From contig JASLFM010000159.1 of NCBI GenBank assembly GCA_030150585.1, positions 1-13,256 on the forward strand: a DNA stretch of 13,256 nucleotides, written 5' to 3'. Position 1 is the stretch's first letter. Every line of letters begins with the position of its first letter. Both the position numbers and the translations under genes were made by a program. Of the stretch, positions 6,457-13,256 are shown one piece after another. The notes under the pieces are model-generated. The model was given only the letters and a program-made list of their open reading frames with translations, was not told where the DNA came from and did no database searches. Source of the DNA: Acidovorax sp. Lineage in GTDB: Bacteria > Pseudomonadota > Gammaproteobacteria > Burkholderiales > Burkholderiaceae_C.

Positions 6457-6490
6457 GCGGCGGCCAGTGGGCCCTGCCGCCGCTTTTTTT
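6457..6490 (+). terminator. Intrinsic terminator/attenuator between iscR and iscS
   Basis: GCGGCGG (6457-6463) pairs perfectly with CCGCCGC (6477-6483), extended inside by CAG/CTG around a TGGGCC loop. Seven Ts follow directly (6484-6490). This is the full form of a rho-independent terminator, yet only 31 bases separate it from the iscS ATG and no promoter is visible in that space. It most likely terminates part of the transcripts, so that iscR is made in excess over iscSUA. Confidence 0.8.
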
Positions 6491-6521
6491 CGTCTTGCCT
6501 GCCAGATACACCGAGCCAGCC

Positions 6522-7742
6522 ATGGACATGACCCCGCATTTCCCCATCTACCTTGATTACGGCGCCACGACCCCTGTCGATCCCCGGGTCGTCGATGCCA
6601 TGATCCCCTGGTTGCGTGAGCATTTCGGCAATGCCGCTTCGCGCAGCCATGCCTGGGGCTGGGAGGCCGAAGAGGCTATCGAGAAGGCCCGCGGCCACGT
6701 GGCCGACCTGATCGGCGCCGACCCGCGCGAGATCGTCTGGACCAGCGGTGCCACCGAATCCATCAACCTTGCCCTCAAAGGCGCCGCCCATTTCTACCAG
6801 GGCAAGGGCAAGCACCTCATCACGCTCAAGACCGAGCACAAGGCCGTTTTGGACACCATGCGCGAGCTGGAGCGCCAGGGCTTCGAGGTGACCTACATGG
6901 ACGTCAAGGAAGACGGCCTGCTGGATCTGGAGGCCCTCAAGGCCGCCATCCGTCCTGACACCATCCTGATCAGCGTGCTGTTCGTGAACAACGAGATCGG
7001 CGTGATCCAGGACATTCCCGCCATCGGTGCGCTGTGCCGCGAAAAGGGCATCCTGTTCCACGTCGATGCCGCGCAGGCCACGGGCCGCGTCGAAATCGAC
7101 ATGGCCACGCTGCCCATCGACCTGATGAGCATGACTGCGCACAAGACCTACGGCCCCAAGGGCGTGGGCGCGCTGTACGTGCGCCGCAAGCCACGCGTGC
7201 GCCTGGAAGCGCAGATCCATGGTGGCGGCCATGAGCGCGGCATGCGCTCGGGCACGCTGCCCACACACCAGATCGTGGGCATGGGCGAGGCTTTCCGCAT
7301 CATCAAGCTCGAAATGAACGAGGTGAACGCCAAGGCCAAGGCCCTGCAGCAGCGGCTGCTGGATGGCTTGAAGGACATCGAGCAGGTGTTCATCAACGGC
7401 AGCATGGAGCGCCGTGTGCCGCAGAACCTGAACATGAGCTTCAATTTCGTCGAGGGCGAATCGCTGATCATGGGCATCAAGGGCCTGGCCGTGTCCAGCG
7501 GCTCGGCCTGCACCTCGGCCAGCCTGGAGCCCAGCTACGTGCTGCGCGCCCTGGGCCGCAGCGACGAGCTGGCCCACAGCAGCCTGCGCATGACCATCGG
7601 CCGCTTCACGACCGAGGAAGAAATCGACTACGCCATCTCCGCGATCCGTCACAACGTCGCCAAGCTGCGCGAATTGAGCCCCCTGTGGGAGATGTACAAG
7701 GACGGCGTGGACCTGAGCACCATCCAGTGGGCCGCTCACTGA
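6522..7742 (+). CDS. iscS: Cysteine desulfurase IscS
   Basis: A 406-residue PLP-dependent cysteine desulfurase (E. coli IscS 404). It converts cysteine to alanine and passes the persulfide sulfur to IscU, and also to tRNA thiolation partners. Seen: YLDYGATTPVDPRV at the N-terminus, the TSGATESIN phosphate-binding region (74-82), TEHKAV with H106 and VDAAQATG with D182 and Q185, the Schiff-base lysine K208 in MTAHKTYGPKG, and the mobile-loop catalytic cysteine C330 in SSGSACTSAS, which marks the group I (IscS/NifS) class rather than SufS. The C-terminal end SPLWEMYKDGVDLSTIQWAAH matches the IscU-binding tail of IscS. The ATG at 6522 gives the family N-terminus but has only a weak upstream GAG. 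It follows the internal terminator and precedes iscU by 24 bases. Confidence 0.98.
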   Translation: MDMTPHFPIYLDYGATTPVDPRVVDAMIPWLREHFGNAASRSHAWGWEAEEAIEKARGHVADLIGADPREIVWTSGATESINLALKGAAHFYQGKGKHLITLKTEHKAVLDTMRELERQGFEVTYMDVKEDGLLDLEALKAAIRPDTILISVLFVNNEIGVIQDIPAIGALCREKGILFHVDAAQATGRVEIDMATLPIDLMSMTAHKTYGPKGVGALYVRRKPRVRLEAQIHGGGHERGMRSGTLPTHQIVGMGEAFRIIKLEMNEVNAKAKALQQRLLDGLKDIEQVFINGSMERRVPQNLNMSFNFVEGESLIMGIKGLAVSSGSACTSASLEPSYVLRALGRSDELAHSSLRMTIGRFTTEEEIDYAISAIRHNVAKLRELSPLWEMYKDGVDLSTIQWAAH

Positions 7743-7766
7743 ACCACAGACAAGGAGGAACACACC

Positions 7767-8168
7767 ATGGCCTATTCAGACAAAGTGATTGACCATTACG
7801 AGCATCCCCGGAACGTGGGCTCGTTCGACAAGGGCGACGAATCCGTCGGCACCGGCATGGTGGGCGCGCCCGCCTGCGGCGACGTGATGAAGCTGCAGAT
7901 CAAGGTGAACCCGCAGACTGGCGTGATCGAGGACGCGCGCTTCAAGACCTACGGCTGCGGCTCGGCCATCGCCTCGTCGTCTCTCGTGACCGAATGGGTC
8001 AAGGGCAAGACGCTTGACGAGGCTGCACAGATCAAGAACAGCGCGATCGCCGAGGAACTGGCCCTGCCGCCCGTGAAGATCCACTGCTCGATCCTGGCCG
8101 AAGACGCCATCAAGGCAGCCGTCAACGACTACAAGGCCAAGCACGGCGCCGCCGTGGAAGCCGCCTGA
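7767..8168 (+). CDS. iscU: Fe-S cluster assembly scaffold IscU
   Basis: A 133-residue scaffold on which [2Fe-2S] clusters are built from IscS sulfur. Cluster ligands C37 (ACGDVMK, with D39), C64 (TYGCGSA) and C107 are present, with H106 next to the last. LPPVK (100-104), the motif the HscA chaperone recognises, is intact. Numbering is one higher than E. coli after the middle of the protein. The start MAYSDKVIDHYEHPRNVGSF is typical. AAGGAGG is about 10 bases upstream of the ATG, the strongest ribosome binding site in the isc string, which fits a need for much scaffold protein. Confidence 0.98.
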   Translation: MAYSDKVIDHYEHPRNVGSFDKGDESVGTGMVGAPACGDVMKLQIKVNPQTGVIEDARFKTYGCGSAIASSSLVTEWVKGKTLDEAAQIKNSAIAEELALPPVKIHCSILAEDAIKAAVNDYKAKHGAAVEAA

Positions 8169-8178
8169 AGCGAAGACC

Positions 8179-8502
8179 ATGGCCATTACGCTGACCGAAG
8201 CCGCCGCCCGGCATGTGAACCGCTACCTCTCCAGGCGCGGCAAGGGGCTGGGCGTGCGCCTCGGGGTCAAGACCACGGGCTGCTCGGGCCTGGCCTACAA
8301 GCTGGAGTACGTGGACGACGCTGCGCCCGAGGACATTGTGTTCGAGAACCACGGCGTCAAGGTGCTCATCGACCCCAAGAGCCTGGCTTACATCGACGGT
8401 ACGGAGCTGGACTTCGTGCGCGAGGGGCTCAACGAAGGCTTCAAGTTCAACAACCCCAACGAGCGCGACCGCTGCGGCTGCGGGGAGAGCTTCCGCGTCT
8501 GA
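8179..8502 (+). CDS. iscA: A-type Fe-S carrier IscA
   Basis: A 107-residue A-type carrier (E. coli IscA is 107) that holds iron or Fe-S clusters and delivers them to apo-targets. The three conserved cysteines are C35 (TGCSGLAY) and C99/C101 (DRCGCGESF). The start MAITLTEAAARHV is typical. It begins 10 bases after the iscU stop with only a weak GAAG upstream, so translation is probably coupled to iscU. It is the last gene before the second internal terminator-like hairpin. Confidence 0.97.
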   Translation: MAITLTEAAARHVNRYLSRRGKGLGVRLGVKTTGCSGLAYKLEYVDDAAPEDIVFENHGVKVLIDPKSLAYIDGTELDFVREGLNEGFKFNNPNERDRCGCGESFRV

Positions 8503-8525
8503 TCCCGGCACCGGCCGTATGCAAG

Positions 8526-8558
8526 ACCGCCACCGCGCGACCGTGCTGGCGGTTTTTT
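8526..8558 (+). terminator. Intrinsic terminator/attenuator between iscA and hscB
   Basis: ACCGCCA (8526-8532) pairs perfectly with TGGCGGT (8547-8553) around a 14-base loop, and a six-T run follows (8553-8558). The hscB ATG is only 12 bases after the T-run, leaving no room for a promoter. Expression of hscBA-fdx therefore depends on read-through, or on a promoter inside iscA that I cannot identify. The stem is shorter than that of the iscR-iscS terminator and so likely weaker. Confidence 0.7.
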
Positions 8559-8569
8559 CTTGTCCTGTG

Positions 8570-9088
8570 ATGAACCTCCAATCTGACGACTTCGAACTAT
8601 TCGGCGTGCCGCGCCGTTTCGCGCAGGAGCGCGCCGCGCTCGATGCGCGCTGGAAGGACTTGCAGCGCGAGGCGCACCCTGACCGCTTTGCGGCCCAGGG
8701 TGCCGCCGCGCAGCGCGTGGCCATGCAGTGGTCGGTGCGCATCAACGAGGCTTACCAGCGCCTGAAGGACCCGCTCAAGCGCGCGGCCTACCTGTGCGAG
8801 CTGCATGGCGCACCGATCCGCGCCGAGGACAACACAGCCATGCCGCCCGCCTTCCTGATGCAGCAGATGGAATGGCGCGAGGCACTCGAAGAGGCCGCTT
8901 CGGGCGCAGCCATCGATGCGCTCGAGGATGAGGTGCAGGAAGCACGCCGCATGGCGCTCGCGCGCTGCGGCGAACTCCTCGATCAGCGGCAGGACTGGGC
9001 CGCCGCCGCCCAGCAGGTCAGAGCCCTCATGTTCATTGCGCGATTTGCGCAGGACATCGACCGGCGCCGGGAGCAACTGGGACAATAG
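8570..9088 (+). CDS. hscB: Fe-S co-chaperone HscB (Hsc20)
   Basis: A 172-residue J-domain co-chaperone that brings IscU to HscA and stimulates its ATPase. The N-terminal J domain has the HPDRF signature (H36-P37-D38), preceded by the helix with RWKDLQREA and followed by VRINEAYQRLKDPLKRAAYL. The C-terminal half is the helical IscU-binding domain (EWREALEEA ... FIARFAQDIDRRREQL). Length matches E. coli HscB (171). The ATG at 8570 gives the family start; a GTG lies immediately before it in frame. No Shine-Dalgarno is visible because the terminator T-run occupies that space, so translation is probably weak or depends on structure. Confidence 0.96.
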   Translation: MNLQSDDFELFGVPRRFAQERAALDARWKDLQREAHPDRFAAQGAAAQRVAMQWSVRINEAYQRLKDPLKRAAYLCELHGAPIRAEDNTAMPPAFLMQQMEWREALEEAASGAAIDALEDEVQEARRMALARCGELLDQRQDWAAAAQQVRALMFIARFAQDIDRRREQLGQ

Positions 9089-9125
9089 CGGGTTGCCTTC
9101 ATTTCCCTACCGATACCAGGATTCC

Positions 9126-10991
9126 ATGGCGCTTCTGCAGATTTCCGAACCCGGCCAATCCCCCGACCCGCACCAGCGGCGCATTGCCGTGGGCATCGAC
9201 CTCGGCACCACGCACTCCCTGGTCGCCGCCGTGAGAAGCGGCGTGGCCGAATGCCTGCCCGACGAACAGGGGCGGGTGCTGCTGCCGTCCATCGTGCGCT
9301 ACCTTGGCAACGGCGGGCGCCAGATCGGCCACGAAGCGGCAAAGGCGCAGGCGCAGGATGCGCGCAACACCATCGCCTCGGTCAAGCGCTTCATGGGGCG
9401 GGGCCTGGGCGACATCACCGAGGCTGGCAAGCTGCCCTATGACTTCGTGCAGGAAAGCGGGCAGGGCGGCATGGTGGGCCTGGCCACGGCAGGCGGCACG
9501 AAGTCGCCCGTGGAAGTGAGCGCCGAGATCCTCGCCACGCTGCGCTACCGTGCCGAGGACACCTTCAACGCCGACCTGTACGGCGCCGTCATCACCGTGC
9601 CCGCCTACTTTGACGACGCCCAGCGCCAGGCCACGAAGGATGCGGCCAAGCTTGCAGGCATCAACCTGCTGCGACTCATCAACGAGCCCACGGCCGCTGC
9701 CATCGCCTACGGCCTGGACAATGCGAGCGAGGGCATTTACGCCGTATATGACCTGGGCGGCGGCACGTTCGATATTTCCATCCTGCGGCTCACGCAGGGC
9801 GTTTTCGAGGTCATCGCCACGGGGGGCGACTCTGCCCTGGGCGGCGATGACTACGACGCCGCGCTGGCCGACTGGGTGCTGGGCCGGCTTGGCCTCGTGG
9901 CTGCGACGCCGGCCGACAAGGCCGCCGCGCGACTGGCGGCGCGGGCTTGCAAGGAAGCCCTGACTGCTTCTGAAAACGCAGCATTCAGCGCAGAGCTGGC
10001 GGGCGCTGCGGCCCAATTGGATGTAAGCCGTACCGATTTCGAGGCGGCCACGGCCGCGCTGACGCAGCGCTCGCTTGCGGCAGTGCGGCGTGCGCTGCGC
10101 GATGCCCAGCTCTCGAAGGACGAAGTACAGGGCGTGGTCATGGTCGGTGGCTCCACGCGCATGCCCCAGGTGCAACGCGCCGTGGGAGAGTTCTTCGGCC
10201 GCACGCCGCTCACCAACCTGAATCCCGACGAGGTCGTGGCCCTGGGCGCCGCCATCCAGGCCAACCAGCTCGCGGGCAACGACGCGGCAGGTGACCTGCT
10301 GCTGCTCGACGTGATCCCGCTGTCGCTCGGCATCGAGACCATGGGCGGCCTCGTGGAGCGCATCGTGGCGCGCAACGAGACGATTCCCACGGCGCGCGCG
10401 CAGGATTTCACAACCTACCAGGACGGCCAGACGGCGCTCGCCATCCATGTGGTGCAAGGCGAGCGCGACCTCGTGCAGGACTGCCGCAGCCTGGCGCGCT
10501 TCGAACTGCGTGGTATTCCTCCCATGGCGGCGGGTGCGGCGCGCATCCGCGTCACCTTTACCGTGGACGCCGATGGCCTGTTGTCCGTCGGAGCCAAGGA
10601 ACTGACCAGCGGCGTCGAGGCCCACATCAACGTCAAGCCCTCGTACGGCCTGTCGGACGAGCAGATCGCGCGCATGCTGCAGGAAGGCTTCGCCACCGCC
10701 AGCGACGACATGCGTGCCCGTGCCGTGGTCGAGGCGCGCGTGGATGCTGAGCGCATGCTGCTGGCCACGCAAAGCGCGCTCGGCGTGGATGGCGACTTGC
10801 TGAATGCCGACGAACGTGCGGCCATTGATGCGCTCATGGCGCAACTGCGCGCGGTGGTTGATGCCCAGGACGCGGCAGTGATCGAAGCCGCCACCGAAGC
10901 CCTGGCCAAGGGCACGGAACCCTTCGCAGCCCAGCGCATGAACCGCGGCATCCGCGAAGCGCTAGCGGGCAAGAACGTGCAATCCCTCTGA
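9126..10991 (+). CDS. hscA: Fe-S assembly Hsp70 chaperone HscA
   Basis: A 621-residue specialised Hsp70 (E. coli HscA 616) that uses ATP to drive cluster release from IscU by binding its LPPVK motif. The nucleotide-binding domain shows GIDLGTTHSLVA (23-34), the VITVPAYFDDAQRQAT region, NEPTAAAIAYGLD, YDLGGGTFDIS (phosphate 2 loop) and VVMVGGSTRMPQVQ (adenosine loop). The interdomain linker LLLLDVIPLSLGIET starts near 391, and a substrate-binding beta-sandwich and helical lid follow. The N-terminal MALLQISEPGQSP extension before the first strand is usual for HscA and not DnaK. The gene starts 37 bases after hscB, with a modest AGGA four bases before the ATG. The partner genes on both sides make HscA rather than DnaK certain. 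Confidence 0.98.
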   Translation: MALLQISEPGQSPDPHQRRIAVGIDLGTTHSLVAAVRSGVAECLPDEQGRVLLPSIVRYLGNGGRQIGHEAAKAQAQDARNTIASVKRFMGRGLGDITEAGKLPYDFVQESGQGGMVGLATAGGTKSPVEVSAEILATLRYRAEDTFNADLYGAVITVPAYFDDAQRQATKDAAKLAGINLLRLINEPTAAAIAYGLDNASEGIYAVYDLGGGTFDISILRLTQGVFEVIATGGDSALGGDDYDAALADWVLGRLGLVAATPADKAAARLAARACKEALTASENAAFSAELAGAAAQLDVSRTDFEAATAALTQRSLAAVRRALRDAQLSKDEVQGVVMVGGSTRMPQVQRAVGEFFGRTPLTNLNPDEVVALGAAIQANQLAGNDAAGDLLLLDVIPLSLGIETMGGLVERIVARNETIPTARAQDFTTYQDGQTALAIHVVQGERDLVQDCRSLARFELRGIPPMAAGAARIRVTFTVDADGLLSVGAKELTSGVEAHINVKPSYGLSDEQIARMLQEGFATASDDMRARAVVEARVDAERMLLATQSALGVDGDLLNADERAAIDALMAQLRAVVDAQDAAVIEAATEALAKGTEPFAAQRMNRGIREALAGKNVQSL

Positions 10992-11009
10992 GAACAACGA
11001 AGCTCCTCC

Positions 11010-11348
11010 ATGCCCGTCATCAAGATCCTGCCCCACGCCGAATACTGTCCGGAGGGTGCCGAAATCACGGCCCCCGCGGGCACTTCCATCTGCGAAGCGC
11101 TGCTCGAAAACAAGATCAACATCGAGCACGCCTGCGACATGAGCTGCGCCTGCACCACCTGCCACGTCATCGTGCGCGAGGGCGGTGCATCGCTCAACGA
11201 GGCCGAGGAAGAGGAAGAAGACCTGCTCGACCGCGCCTGGGGCCTCACGCCGCAGTCGCGCCTGTCGTGCCAGGCCATCCTCGCGCAGCAGGACATCACA
11301 GTGGAGATCCCCAAGTACTCCATCAACCACGCGAAAGAGAACCACTGA
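11010..11348 (+). CDS. fdx: ISC-type [2Fe-2S] ferredoxin
   Basis: A 112-residue adrenodoxin-type ferredoxin (E. coli Fdx 111) that supplies electrons for cluster assembly on IscU/IscS. Cluster ligands are C42, C48, C51 and C87, in CDMSCACTTC and RLSCQAI. The additional C46 is the non-ligand cysteine also seen in ISC ferredoxins. The acidic stretch EAEEEEEDLLDRAWGL (64-79) is the expected docking surface. It starts 18 bases after the hscA stop, without a clear Shine-Dalgarno, and its TGA overlaps the dnaQ ATG. No iscX follows. Confidence 0.97.
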   Translation: MPVIKILPHAEYCPEGAEITAPAGTSICEALLENKINIEHACDMSCACTTCHVIVREGGASLNEAEEEEEDLLDRAWGLTPQSRLSCQAILAQQDITVEIPKYSINHAKENH

Positions 11349-12076
11349 TGTCGCGCCAAGTCGTCTTCGATACCGAAACCACGGGCCTGTCGGCCGAGAA
11401 CGGCGACCGCATCATCGAGATCGGCTGCGTGGAGCTGGTGAACCGCAAGCTCACGGGCAACAACCTGCACCTGTACATCAACCCCGAGCGCGACAGCCAC
11501 GAGGATGCACTGCGCGTGCACGGGCTGACCACCGAGTTTCTGAGCGACAAGCCCAAGTTCGCCGAAGTGGCCGATGAGATCCTGGCCTTCATGCAGGGCG
11601 CCGAGATCATCATCCACAACGCGGCGTTCGACGTGGGATTCTTCAACAAGGAGCTGGAGCTGCTCGGCCGCCCGCCGTTTGCCAGCTACGTGTCGAATGT
11701 GATCGATACCCTGGCCATGGCCAAGGAGATGTTCCCGGGCAAGCGCAACTCGCTCGATGCGCTGTGCGACCGCCTGGGCGTGGACAACTCAGGCCGCACG
11801 CTGCACGGCGCCTTGCTCGACGCGGAGCTGCTGGCGGACGTCTACATCAACCTCACGCGTGGCCAGGATGCGCTGCTGATCGCGGACGAGGCCCAGGACA
11901 GCGGCGCCGGAACCCAGGCGGCGCAGATTGACCTGCGTGGCCTTGTGCTGCCTGTCTTGCGTGCCAACGAGCAGGAGCTGGCCGCGCACGAGGACGTACT
12001 CGCGCAGATCGACAAGGCGAGCGGCGGAAAAACAATTTGGCGAAGTTTCGAGAACACAGAAAAAGCTGTGCCATAA
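11348..12076 (+). CDS. dnaQ: DNA polymerase III epsilon subunit (3'-5' exonuclease)
   Basis: A 242-residue proofreading exonuclease of the DEDDh class. Exo I is FDTETTG (D8, E10), Exo II HNAAFDVGF (D95) and Exo III HGALLDAELLADVY (H153, D158), so all catalytic residues are present. The C-terminal part after about residue 180 is the flexible tail that binds the polymerase alpha subunit. The close match of length and N-terminus (MSRQVVFDTETTGL) to E. coli DnaQ (243) favours true epsilon over a generic exonuclease. The ATG overlaps the fdx stop as TGATG, which implies translational coupling to the isc string. Two TAA stops stand in tandem at the end (12074-12079). A 27-codon upstream in-frame extension inside fdx is not used. 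Confidence 0.95.
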   Translation: MSRQVVFDTETTGLSAENGDRIIEIGCVELVNRKLTGNNLHLYINPERDSHEDALRVHGLTTEFLSDKPKFAEVADEILAFMQGAEIIIHNAAFDVGFFNKELELLGRPPFASYVSNVIDTLAMAKEMFPGKRNSLDALCDRLGVDNSGRTLHGALLDAELLADVYINLTRGQDALLIADEAQDSGAGTQAAQIDLRGLVLPVLRANEQELAAHEDVLAQIDKASGGKTIWRSFENTEKAVP

Positions 12077-12077
12077 T
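12072..12077 (+). promoter_or_regulatory. Candidate -10 for the tRNA-Val gene, overlapping the dnaQ stop
   Basis: CATAAT matches TATAAT at 5 of 6 positions and would start transcription near 12084, about 28 bases before the tRNA. The nearest -35-like hexamer (TTCGAG, 12047-12052) is poor and 19 bases away. A tRNA normally needs its own strong promoter, so this is the best candidate but it is weak. Confidence 0.35.
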
Positions 12078-12084
12078 AAAAGGC

Positions 12085-12109
12085 TGTCGCGAACAGAGTG
12101 TTTGCGACA
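12085..12109 (+). other. 11-bp hairpin directly before tRNA-Val
   Basis: TGTCGCGAACA (12085-12095), loop GAG, TGTTTGCGACA (12099-12109) form an 11-bp stem with a single G-T pair. It ends two bases before the mature tRNA 5' end and has no T-run after it. It may cap the 3' end of dnaQ mRNA after RNase P cleavage, or shape the tRNA leader. Confidence 0.6.
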
Positions 12110-12111
12110 AT

Positions 12112-12186
12112 GGGTGATTAGCTCAGCGGTAGAGCACTGCCTTCACACGGCAGGGGTCACATGTTCGATCCATGTATCACCCACCA
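12112..12186 (+). tRNA. tRNA-Val, anticodon CAC
   Basis: A 75-base tRNA with encoded CCA. The acceptor stem GGGTGAT pairs with ATCACCC and the D arm is GCTC AGCGGTA GAGC. The anticodon arm is CTGCC TTCACAC GGCAG, with anticodon CAC after T33, which reads GTG valine codons. The variable loop is GGGTC, and the T arm is ACATG TTCGATC CATGT. The discriminator A is at 12183 and CCA at 12184-12186. All stems are fully paired. Confidence 0.97.
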
Positions 12187-12189
12187 GAC

Positions 12190-12225
12190 AAACCCTTGCA
12201 GGTGCGTGGCCTGCAAGGGTTTTTT
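12190..12225 (+). terminator. Strong intrinsic terminator after tRNA-Val
   Basis: AAACCCTTGCAGG (12190-12202) pairs perfectly over 13 bp with CCTGCAAGGGTTT (12210-12222) around the loop TGCGTGG. The T-run is 12220-12225. The stem begins four bases after the tRNA CCA, so it ends the tRNA transcript and any read-through from isc-dnaQ. Confidence 0.93.
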
Positions 12226-12296
12226 GTTGGCTGGTCCAGGGTGGGACCCGCCTTGGGCTGGGCCACAATGCATCGTCGGCTTCCGTTCTTCCGCCC

Positions 12297-13256
12297 ATGC
12301 TCACCTTTCACAATCCGCTGCACCACGGCCATGCGCCGCTCCATGAATTCTTTCGCGGCGAGCGCGTGCCGTGCTTCGAGAAACCCGCGCGCGCCGACTA
12401 CGTCGAAGCGGCGCTGAAGGCGCGCGGCCATGTGCTGTGCGTGCCCGACCAGGACAGCAGCGCCGTGCTCGCCCAGGTGCATGCGCCGCGCTACCTCGCG
12501 TTCCTGCGCACGGCCTGGGCGCAGTGGCTCGCGCTCGATGCGGACAATGCCGGGCGCCAGCCTTTTCCCTCGGTCTGGCCCGTGCGCACGCTGCGCGACG
12601 ATGTGGAGCCCTCGAACTTCGTGGCGAAACTCGGGCTGTACTCGATGGACAACGGCTCGCCCCTTGCCGAAGGCACCTGGGCCGCAGCCCGGTCGGGGGC
12701 TGACGCTGCATTGAGCGCCGCCACGCGCGTGGCGCAGGGGCTGCGCGCCACCTTCTGCTGCACGCGCCCACCGGGCCACCATGCAGGGCCGGACTTCATG
12801 GGCGGCTACTGCTTCCTCAACAACGCGGCCGTGGCGGCACAGGGCCTGCGCAACGCGGGCGCGGCACGGGTGGCCGTGCTCGACGTGGACTACCACCATG
12901 GCAATGGCACGCAGGCCATCTTCTACGATCGCGCAGACGTGCTGTTCATCAGCATCCACGGCGATCCGCGCACCGAATACCCGTTCTACCTGGGCCATGC
13001 CGACGAAACGGGAGTGGGGCAGGGGGCCGGATTCAACCTGAACCTGCCGCTGCCGGCCGGCACGCCGGTGCCGGCATGGTTTGCCGTGCTCGACCAGGCG
13101 TGCGCGCGCATCGCAGCGTACCGTGCGGATGCGCTCGTCGTATCCCTCGGGCTCGATACGTTCGAGGGCGACCCGATCTCGCGCTTTGCACTGGCCAGCG
13201 GCGACTTTTTCCGCGTGGGCGAACGCCTCGCGCGGTTGGACCTGCCCACGGTGTTC
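12297..13256 (+). CDS. Acetylpolyamine amidohydrolase / histone deacetylase family protein (right end cut off)
   Basis: The first 320 codons are open to the window edge; the C-terminus is missing. The family comprises zinc-dependent deacetylases; bacterial members remove acetyl groups from polyamines or other N-acetylated substrates in the cytoplasm. Seen: N-terminal MLTFHNPLHHGHAP; TRPPGHHAGPDFMGGYCFLNN with the catalytic pair H161-H162; VLDVDYHHGNGTQAIFY with zinc ligands D198 and H200; and SLGLDTFEGDPIS with the third ligand D287. These fit the acetylpolyamine amidohydrolase pattern (H158/H159, D195/H197/D284 in the Mycoplana enzyme, as I recall it) with a constant offset of three. The insertion around residues 80-130 is also typical of that group. 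The late catalytic tyrosine lies beyond the edge. The ATG at 12297 has no visible Shine-Dalgarno. The gene follows a strong terminator, so it is its own transcription unit. Confidence 0.88.
   Translation, partial: MLTFHNPLHHGHAPLHEFFRGERVPCFEKPARADYVEAALKARGHVLCVPDQDSSAVLAQVHAPRYLAFLRTAWAQWLALDADNAGRQPFPSVWPVRTLRDDVEPSNFVAKLGLYSMDNGSPLAEGTWAAARSGADAALSAATRVAQGLRATFCCTRPPGHHAGPDFMGGYCFLNNAAVAAQGLRNAGAARVAVLDVDYHHGNGTQAIFYDRADVLFISIHGDPRTEYPFYLGHADETGVGQGAGFNLNLPLPAGTPVPAWFAVLDQACARIAAYRADALVVSLGLDTFEGDPISRFALASGDFFRVGERLARLDLPTVF

Noticed and set aside
10415..11617. Minus-strand 400-codon frame across hscA, fdx and dnaQ
   Set aside because: It crosses three well-supported plus-strand genes and has a Ser/Arg/Ala-rich composition with no motif; it is an antisense shadow.
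12177..12998. Minus-strand frame opposite the deacetylase-family gene
   Set aside because: The plus strand encodes a protein with all zinc-site motifs. The minus frame also crosses the tRNA terminator, so it is spurious.
1..13256. Mobile element, phage attachment at the tRNA-Val, CRISPR array or toxin-antitoxin module
   Set aside because: No transposase, integrase, direct-repeat array or tRNA 3'-end duplication is seen. The sequence after the tRNA is a terminator followed by an ordinary metabolic gene.

Overview
This GC-rich window looks like chromosomal core sequence from a betaproteobacterium, most likely family Comamonadaceae (Acidovorax/Diaphorobacter/Alicycliphilus-like). That placement rests on the protein sequences, the gene order and a dispersed intergenic repeat type I recall from that family; it is inference, since no search was run. 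There is no sign of phage, transposon, plasmid or CRISPR.

Layout. Left end, minus strand: the first 42 codons of an unrecognised gene (<1-128), preceded in its reading direction by a short family III CoA-transferase/racemase-like gene (263-1153). Divergent from it is a YgiD/DODA-type extradiol dioxygenase (1236-2156), whose choice of start codon decides whether it carries a Tat-like signal. A repeat-like stretch and a bidirectional terminator (2157-2245) separate it from a convergent aspartate/aromatic aminotransferase (2262-3458, minus). uvrB (3569-5662) is divergent from the aminotransferase.

The centre is a complete ISC iron-sulfur cluster assembly locus: iscR, iscS, iscU, iscA, hscB, hscA, fdx (5875-11348). 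IscR senses Fe-S status. IscS supplies sulfur, IscU is the scaffold, IscA is an A-type carrier, HscB/HscA release clusters from IscU, and Fdx donates electrons. An IscR Type 1-like palindrome overlaps an extended -10 upstream of iscR, which suggests autorepression. Two hairpin-plus-T-run structures with intrinsic-terminator form lie inside the gene string, between iscR and iscS and between iscA and hscB. This would split the locus into iscR | iscSUA | hscBA-fdx expression blocks. No iscX follows fdx. Instead dnaQ (DNA polymerase III epsilon exonuclease) starts in a TGATG overlap with the fdx stop.

Downstream of dnaQ come an 11-bp hairpin, tRNA-Val(CAC) with encoded CCA, and a strong terminator. 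The window ends inside an acetylpolyamine amidohydrolase/histone-deacetylase-family gene (12297->13256). No stretch above 300 bases lacks a gene; the longest gap is the 212-base uvrB-iscR intergenic region. Most of this is conserved housekeeping DNA. I do not see a clearly undescribed system; the regulatory structures within the isc locus are the most interesting part.
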